64,000 nucleotides of DNA from Ochotona curzoniae. Its lineage: Eukaryota > Chordata > Mammalia > Lagomorpha > Ochotonidae. The notes under the pieces were generated by a model. The model had not been told where the DNA came from. It ran no database searches and saw nothing but the letters and a program-made list of their open reading frames with translations. A program made the translations under genes and the position numbers. The stretch spans positions 6,510,001-6,574,000 of the forward strand of contig NW_024465751.1 in the NCBI RefSeq assembly GCF_017591425.1, written 5' to 3'. Positions 57,311-64,000 of this stretch are shown one piece after another; the stretch's first letter is position 1; every line of letters begins with the position of its first letter.

Positions 57311-60300
57311 TTCTGTAGCATTTTAACAATAACATTTATAATTTAAAATATATTTTAATGGGTCATTTTTCCATCTAATGGTGAATTTTGCTAAAGATTT
57401 ACTTAATTCCTTATTGTCTGAGACAAACTGACCATACTAACTGTATACCATATAGTGTTCTGCTGGTTTGAAATTCAAATACAAGTTGGGTGCAATAGCT
57501 TGTCTATAACTTAAGCAGTTATTGACTTTTCAGTAATTTGTAAACCTAACTCATTGTTCTGCTTACTTCTAATGAGAATATCTTCTCCAACAATGGTTAT
57601 AATTATCACTTTCATAAGTCAATGTGTTCATTTTGGTGACTTATATTTAATAAGGCTTTTTGGTTCACGGGATCACATGTGAGAAAAGAGTATTTTTTCA
57701 AATATGATTTAATTTTCAATGAAAGTATAGAAAATTCTGTATGTAGAAACATGTCTAGAACATTACATTTTCATTCATACACAGAGGATATCCTATTTTG
57801 AAATTGGTGAATGTTTAACTTCATAGCAATACTGTTTCTGTGCATTGCAGCAGCACTGCACGTGTTGATGAAGGAGTATGCTTTGGTTTATTTCCATATT
57901 GTTTTCCATCTATTAAGTCAGTCTTTCCTCTGCATCAGGGCACAGTTTTTAATTTTTCGCTAAGTATGACAAAACGCCAAAACAAAGCTTCTGAAGTATC
58001 ATTAAGGTTACTGAAATTTCATGGAGTTAGATCCCCTAATGGGTGACTTTAAATAATCTCTGCAGTTACTGTTCGGATCTGTGTTCATATCTTCACCCTT
58101 ATTTATTGAATGTCTTGTTCACCCTGATGGATTAGTACTGTAAGTTGCTAATATCTGCAGTTTGGGTCGCGTAGGAGATATGGTTCACAGTTCACGCCAA
58201 CATGCAAAAATGCATATTGCAAATGAGCTTCTTGAGAATCCCAATGTTTCAATGTTTCACTTCTGATGAGATCTCATTAGATTATCCATGGTTTTCCCCT
58301 CATCACTGGGCCAATATACCTCTCCTAGGTTTTGAGAATGTGCTGGCTTGACTCTTGGTTTATTATTGCACTGTGCCAGCATTATTGGCCTTTTATAGTT
58401 ATTATTTTATTTCCTAACAGGAAGTCTTTAAAGCTGCTCATCCAGTTTGGGAGGAATCATTTGATTAAAACTTGGCAACAGTACCTCAGATCCCCAAAGT
58501 AGACTCTAGGTAACTGCAGTCAAAGGGAGCCCAGAATCCGGGAGGATAGCCTGGAGACACTGGGAGAAGACCAGAACTGCCACTCATTGAGCACAGCTTC
58601 TCCTGCTCCTCCAGTTGAGCGGCTCCCTAATGCAAAATTTAATTATATGCAAATTTATATCCATATAAATTTTTGGCAGCCACAGAAATTTTGGATCCAG
58701 TAAATGTAAATTTTGTGATGCCTATTATAGATAATCGGAAAATATATGAACAAGAGTCAACACAGACAGTGAAAGGATTTTTTCTGAAGCTTTGAGAAAG
58801 GCAATGAGGGTCAGGAATTTGTGCCTGGTTTCACAAATGCGTTCTGTAGGTGGTGTTAAGCAGGAAATGGAGCAGGTTTAACAGGTGCTTTTAGAGAGGT
58901 CAGAAACGATGAGAGTGTCCTGCTTTCAAGGACAGTCAATATCTTTAGAGTTCTAAGATACTAGGGAAGGATGGGAGACACACAAATTCCTAATACACGT
59001 AAGATTCAACCAAGCAGAGGAGTATTCGTTGCAAGGTAGAAGTTATTTCCTAGAGTTTGTAAATGAAAGGAATTTCATGTGTCCATGAATTGTAATGCAT
59101 TTATTATACATTTAAATCCTATAAAATGATATTATAATGATACCTTTAATACTGGCTATTAGGCAATTATATTTCTACTGATATGGACAACTGTTGATTT
59201 ATCAGCAACCTGAGTTTTTCATCCTGTTTTCCTTAGGGTCCTGAAATTAAGTAACCTTTCTGATTCACCTGTGCTGTGGCTTTTCATAATTTTCATGTAG
59301 AAGAACATACTTTTATCAGAAATATCCAAGCTCTCATACTTCTATTTTCAGTCTAAATAAACAAGATTTCTCCTGCAAAGTGGCTTCTAATCATATGTGT
59401 CAAAATGTTAGCCATTTTTCCTCACGTTCTTCACAAATCTGAAGTCCAGACAGTAAGGGAGGACACTGAGTAAGCTAGAATGTAAATTAGTTTTGATGTG
59501 TTTTTTTTGTGTTGTTTTATTTTGTTTTTTAATTGCTTTTGTGACAAATTACAAATTTGTTACTGAACCAACAATAGTTTTCTGTATTAGATCCATTGGA
59601 GAGCCAGGCATAAAAGCACAGTTTTTAGTCAAGTGGGGAATCAAAAGAAAGCTTCTAACCTGGCATTTATTAGAGAGGGAAAAGGGAGTAGAGATTCGGT
59701 TCAGGAATTGATTTTTCACTTAAAAATGGGTGTTCTTGGCCATGGACAGCCACCAGCCTCTTCATATGCCATGTGATGGGTGAGGATGTTGTTCAAATGC
59801 TAGACATTCACCCAGCTGTGTGCATCACATACACTGTGTTGTCCATCAGCCCGGGGAGATTTCAGCGTGCTTCACAAAAATTTAACAAACTTTCCTGTTA
59901 GTCTGCAAGGTCAATTCAGAACTGTAGGTAAATTCCAATCTGTTAATCCTGTATTGTATAGCTGCAAGTATACTGGATTAAAGCAAGACGATTTTGTTTC
60001 ATCGCTGGGTTTCAAAAAATGTGAAATGAATTTCCCTGTGCTAAAATCCAGGATCTGGCAGGGCTGTGCCCCTGCTGCTACTGGTGGATCCTTATTTCTT
60101 CCACCTCTTTAGATGTTCCTCCCATTGTTGGCTCTGCAGCTTATTTCACCTTTCAAGCCAGTATCTTCACAACCTCTTCTTCGGCTGTCATATCCCTTGA
60201 TCATGTTTCCCTCTTTCACTTACAAATTCCCTGTGATTCTACATGGCCCACCTAGATAATCCATGGTGACTTTAATCTCCAGATTCTTGAATTAATCACA

Positions 60301-60395
60301 TTTGCAAATTAAGATTCATGGGTGTCAGGCAGTGGGAGGCAGTTATAAGGGCTGTTGAATACACATAAATCAGATTTGACTACAAGTATTGTCTA
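57311..60395. other. Non-coding stretch
   Basis: No gene or confident repeat recognised. Frames of 60-81 codons have no features. Confidence 0.35.
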
Positions 60396-60399
60396 AAAA

Positions 60400-60515
60400 A
60401 GCTTATATTTTGCATTCGTTCATTCAGTTAATGACTCTGCATTCACGCCTGCTATTTGCAACATTGTGTACTAAGCCTTGAGGAAATAATGTTGAACAGG
60501 ATATGAACTGCAATC
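60400..60515 (+). repeat. L2 3' end remnant
   Basis: 'cattcgttcattcagttaatgactctgcattcacgcctgctatttgcaacattgtgtactaagccttgaggaaataatgttgaacaggatatgaac' matches the L2 3' end order (ATTCATTCA...ACTGTGCTAGGC...GATACA...GAACA). Confidence 0.6.
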
Positions 60516-62670
60516 GTTATAAGCTCAAATGTAGTCCAGGCTAGGTGATGACTTCTTGCCTATCCCTCTCCATCCTCCTTCCACAAAATATGAATCAATC
60601 ACATTTGTTGAGCTTGTACAGTGTACACTTCAGGTTGGCAGGGAGGAGGACAGGATGAAATATAAACTAAGATCTGTGTTCTCAAGGATTATTCAGTATA
60701 CATGGGGAGATGAAATGCACATAGAAGCAGATGAAAGCAAACAAGTAGAAGAATAAATGTAATGAATTTGTTATGCAAAAGTCTTGTGTGAAAATAAATC
60801 CAGAAGTGCTTGGTGTGGAAGACTTATACACCGAGGTCATTGCAGTCAGTGGACAAACGTCCCTGGAAGTTATAAATTCATTCTGTGTGAGCAAGAGGAA
60901 AAGTTGTAGTAATTAAATGCTGTAATTGCATGTACGAGCAGGAGACGGGGGATTCAGGAAGAGCAGGATGTGCGTACTGAAGAGCCATTACCAAATATCG
61001 CTGGGGATTGAAGGGAAGCAAAAAATGATTTTGGAGAACAAGAATGTCTGAAGATTAGTGATATGTTTGCTTCTGAAGCGAAATTTGCATTCACTTCTAT
61101 TGAAAATGCCCAGTCTGTGTTGCTGTGCTCAAGACTTCTAGGTGTTAGGAGTGGACATTTTTTCCTGTATGACTTGGTTGCGAGAGTTCCCAGCAATGCA
61201 ACCAAGCACATTTAGATGTCACTGAAAAGGTATTTTGTAGCTGTGATTCCAGTACATGATCAATCAGCTGATGTTAAGTAAGAAGAAATAATCATAAATT
61301 ATCTGAGTGAACTTGATCCAAACAGTGAGAATCCTTCCGAGTAGAGCTGAATCTTCTGTGTGTGGAGTGCCGGCTCCAACTGTACCAGGAAAGTTAAGCC
61401 TACCCGTCTGCCCTATGCATTTTTGTGCTTCTGACAGAAAATGGCTCTGGGATTAAAGTCATAGATGTTGCTATTTGAAGGTCAGGAGACTCCAGCTATG
61501 GGAATAAAGATGAGGATATATGACACAGTAAAGGTAAAATCAGGAGAGCTTTGAATGTGTTCAATTTCCACAGAAGGTAAAAGAAATCCACAGGAAAATG
61601 GTTACAGGACTAGACAAAGCATCCTTCAGCATAATTAGTATTCAAAATAATTCTACTTGTCAACGGTTATAAAGTGGTTTATCAGCATTGCTTGTCATGA
61701 TTGTACTACTAGTTTCTCATTAGCAGCTAAGTATGGTCTGTCAGATCGGAAAGCCTTCTGGCTAATGAAGAGCTGTGACCAAATCTCCACAGGAAGAGAG
61801 CGGCTGACCTAGGATGAAACCTTCCAGCTCAGTGACCTCAATCCACAGAAAATCCCAAGAAGTACGTCACTTCCAACTAAATGTGATCTTCTGCTGCCAT
61901 GTGGGGTTGAGAGGCTGCTCCTGACTGCAGGTGAAAGTGTGTGCTCATCTCTCTCCCTGAGGATTTGGAAACTGAGAAATTAAAGATGGGCTTGTCAACC
62001 AGCATGCAGGTGGAGAATTAAAACATCTCCATCAAACCAGCTGTTCAGACTCCGTAACGCTGAGCATGCAGATGTTTGGCGACATCTGGGGTCTCTACCC
62101 CACCAGCTGAGAAGGATCATTCTGGCAGTGAGATGCTAAGCTCCCTCTGGAGGTTCTGCACCTGGGATCTGCTTGCACACAGGTGATGTGCACTGGGAGG
62201 ATGCTCAGCATGTGCCTTCATCATATAGGCTCTTGTAACTAACACCTTTCTATGCCAGATGGTTCAGACTCGTTTCTGAGTTTGTATCCATGATGCTTCC
62301 ATGGGGAAAGCCTTCCAATCTTAACCTTGCAGATCAGCAAACTCTCCTTCCACCTTGAGTTTCCTGAGTATTAGGAGGCTTCCACTCTTTTTTCTAAACT
62401 TTCCTTGTATGCATGTTGGCACTTGATTTTATACAGTCACATATAGATATGCGTTTTTTCATACAGATTTATAGAATTTCCCTGTATCTTTTTCATTAAC
62501 TCACATTTTTATCTTAGGTTTTCTTTGGGTTATAAATGAATGTTATTATATCTGAAAAGATAGCAAGTACACTGTGGAACATCAAAATGTCCCAGAGACA
62601 AAGCTTCTTGAATGGCAAATTGATTATTACTTTGAAGAAACTTCTAACACTTTCAAAATCTATTAGTATT
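60516..62670. other. Non-coding stretch
   Basis: 60585-60745 may be a second, weaker L2-like 3' end ('acatttgttgagcttgtacagtgtacacttcagg'). Nothing else recognised. Confidence 0.35.
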
Positions 62671-62674
62671 GTTA

Positions 62675-62950
62675 ATTTTTTATTTGAAGTGTAGATTTTA
62701 TGGAAGGAGAAGGAGATAAAAAAGAATGAGGACTACCACCTGCTGATTCATTCCCCAAATGGAGCTGAGATGACGTGAATTCAGAAGCCAGGAGCTTCTT
62801 CTGGACTCCCCACACGAGTGCAACATTCCAAGGTTTTGAGCCTCCATTAATTTCCCATGGCATAAGCCAGGAGCTGGGACACGAACCAGCGTCCATATGG
62901 AATGTCAGCACTTGTAGGTGTAGACATTCTGAGCCACCACATTGGCCCCT
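62675..62950 (-). repeat. Older lagomorph C-type SINE
   Basis: Minus-strand copy: 'ccacctgctgattcattccccaaatgg', 'gaagccaggagcttcttctggactccccacacgagtgcaac', 'ccaaggttttgagcctccattaatttcccatggcataagccaggagctgggacacgaaccagcgtccatatgg', head 'gtgtagacattctgagccaccacattggcccc'. Confidence 0.9.
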
Positions 62951-63034
62951 TTGTGTGTTTTATTTTTCACCTTGGTTCTAATCGGCCCTATTAGAGATTT
63001 AAATATTTAAAGGGAGACAGTTTTCTCTTCAAAG

Positions 63035-63258
63035 GCCCACAACAATCAGGTTTGGGTTAGAGTGAAACCAAGAGTACAGGACTCAGTCATGCTTGCCCAC
63101 ACTGGCGGCAGGCACACAGGTGCCCATGCCATCCTCTGTCACCTTCTCAAATGCAGAAGCAAGAAACCAAATGGGAAACAAAGAGGTCAAGGCTCAAAAG
63201 AAAATGCTAACTATCGCTGGAAGAAGCAATTTAATCCACTGTATCACAGATTCTAGCC
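63035..63258 (-). repeat. Degraded older SINE (rabbit-like subfamily)
   Basis: 'gcccacactggcggcaggcacacaggtgcccatgccatcctctgtcaccttctcaaatgcagaagcaagaaacc', then 'gcaatttaatccactgtatcacag', matching the complement of an older C SINE subfamily. The tail side is lost. Confidence 0.65.
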
Positions 63259-63429
63259 AACACTTGAGTCTATTTCAAAGGAAATAAATTAATAAGATAG
63301 AAAATATGCTCTTTATTGCCCCAGAACATCTGTTTTGTTAATATACAACTAAATTGCATTGTGTATGAATAGATACAACTAAAGTTCCAACCACTTAAGT
63401 GTAATTCCTCTCTTGCATGGGATCTATTT

Positions 63430-63960
63430 TAAATGTATTATTATTACTATTTTCCAGGATACAGTTTTGTTGGTTTAGAGATTTCCCCTTCCTCCTCTCC
63501 TTCCTTCCTCCTTGTTTTCCCATCTTACCATTTCCCCCCATATTATCACAGTAATATTGTCCTTTAGCAGCAGTAACAAATCTAACTTTATGCCATTTAA
63601 GTGTGTCATGGCACCGCAGGGATATAAAAAGTCTAACATCCAGTATTTAATACTTAACTGGTTGGTAAGGAGTCCTCCTTTGATTCAAGAGTAGAGACAC
63701 GAATCTTAATTTATCTTTAGTTTTGAACGAACTAGTCTCCATTATATAACTCATCCATGTGATTGATATATATATATATATATATGCACATGATTACGTA
63801 TATATCTATTTGTTAAATGAAAATACACTTTCTTAATGCTATAGGCATCTGTTAGTATTTACTGATTCCATCAATGAATAGCTAGCATATTATTTAATTT
63901 ATTTAAAATCAAATATTTATTTATGATAAATTTTCATACCAATTTTCTTGGGTTCTGCAG
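63430..63960 (-). repeat. L1 3'UTR/3' end, minus orientation
   Basis: A pyrimidine tract at 63484-63530 is followed by 'ccccccatattatcacagtaatattgtccttta' and 'atgccatttaagtgtgtcatggca'. This parallels the minus-strand L1 at 15434-15620 ('cccccatattatcacaacattatagtcctt', 'tgctatttaagtgcatccc'). The element probably continues past the window end. Confidence 0.7.
63766..63785. repeat. (TA)n dinucleotide repeat
   Basis: About ten TA units in the L1-derived region. Confidence 0.9.
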
Positions 63961-64000
63961 CTATCATGAAACACTTGAGGTTGGGTAGTTTAGGACCACA

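Overview
The window is non-coding mammalian nuclear DNA, about 40% G+C by eye, and almost certainly from a lagomorph. The best evidence is about 20 copies of a tRNA-derived SINE of the lagomorph C-repeat (CSINE) type, on both strands. Each has a pol III A-box-like 'tagcctagtgg', a B-box-like 'ggttctaatcc', a 'ccagctccctgcttgtggcctggg' core, a 'ggcccaaagccttggg' block and an 'ggaagatcttcc...ctctctgtat' end. The dominant sequence variant looks more like pika (Ochotona) than rabbit, but that species call is from memory and is an inference.

I recognise no intact protein-coding gene. The open reading frames are short, lie largely inside SINEs, a minisatellite or AT-rich DNA, and are about as frequent and long as chance predicts at this composition. 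The one gene-derived sequence is a processed pseudogene of SSU72, an RNA polymerase II C-terminal-domain phosphatase, at about 44.50-45.74 kb. It has no introns, one frameshift, one premature stop, an A-rich tail and a near-perfect 13-bp target-site duplication.

Layout. 0-10 kb: an old L1 fragment (1.2-2.2 kb), MIR remnants, SINEs at 4.05 and 7.43 kb, and TA/CA-rich tracts. 10-20 kb: a SINE with a long (CA)n inside it, a tail-to-tail inverted SINE pair (13.08-13.63 kb), a 17-bp minisatellite (14.44-14.70 kb) and a minus-strand L1 3' end (15.43-16.42 kb). 20-30 kb: three L1 pieces, one opposed pair suggesting a 5' inversion and one split by a SINE, a (TATC)n tract, and a second inverted SINE pair (28.50-29.15 kb). 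30-40 kb: degraded SINEs, an MLT1-type LTR remnant carrying an AT-rich expansion, and an L1 endonuclease-region fragment. 40-52 kb: a possible solo LTR, the SSU72 pseudogene and an hAT-like transposon end. 52-64 kb: a nested TATCC/(TAAA)n array, a 160-bp palindrome, a third inverted SINE pair, and more SINEs, L2 and L1.

There are no rRNA or tRNA genes, no CRISPR and no bacterial-type operons. The stretch behaves like an intergenic region or a very long intron. The points of interest are structural: inverted SINE pairs that could form long RNA hairpins, the palindrome, the tandem arrays, the retrocopy with two possible polyadenylation sites, and the possible LTR.
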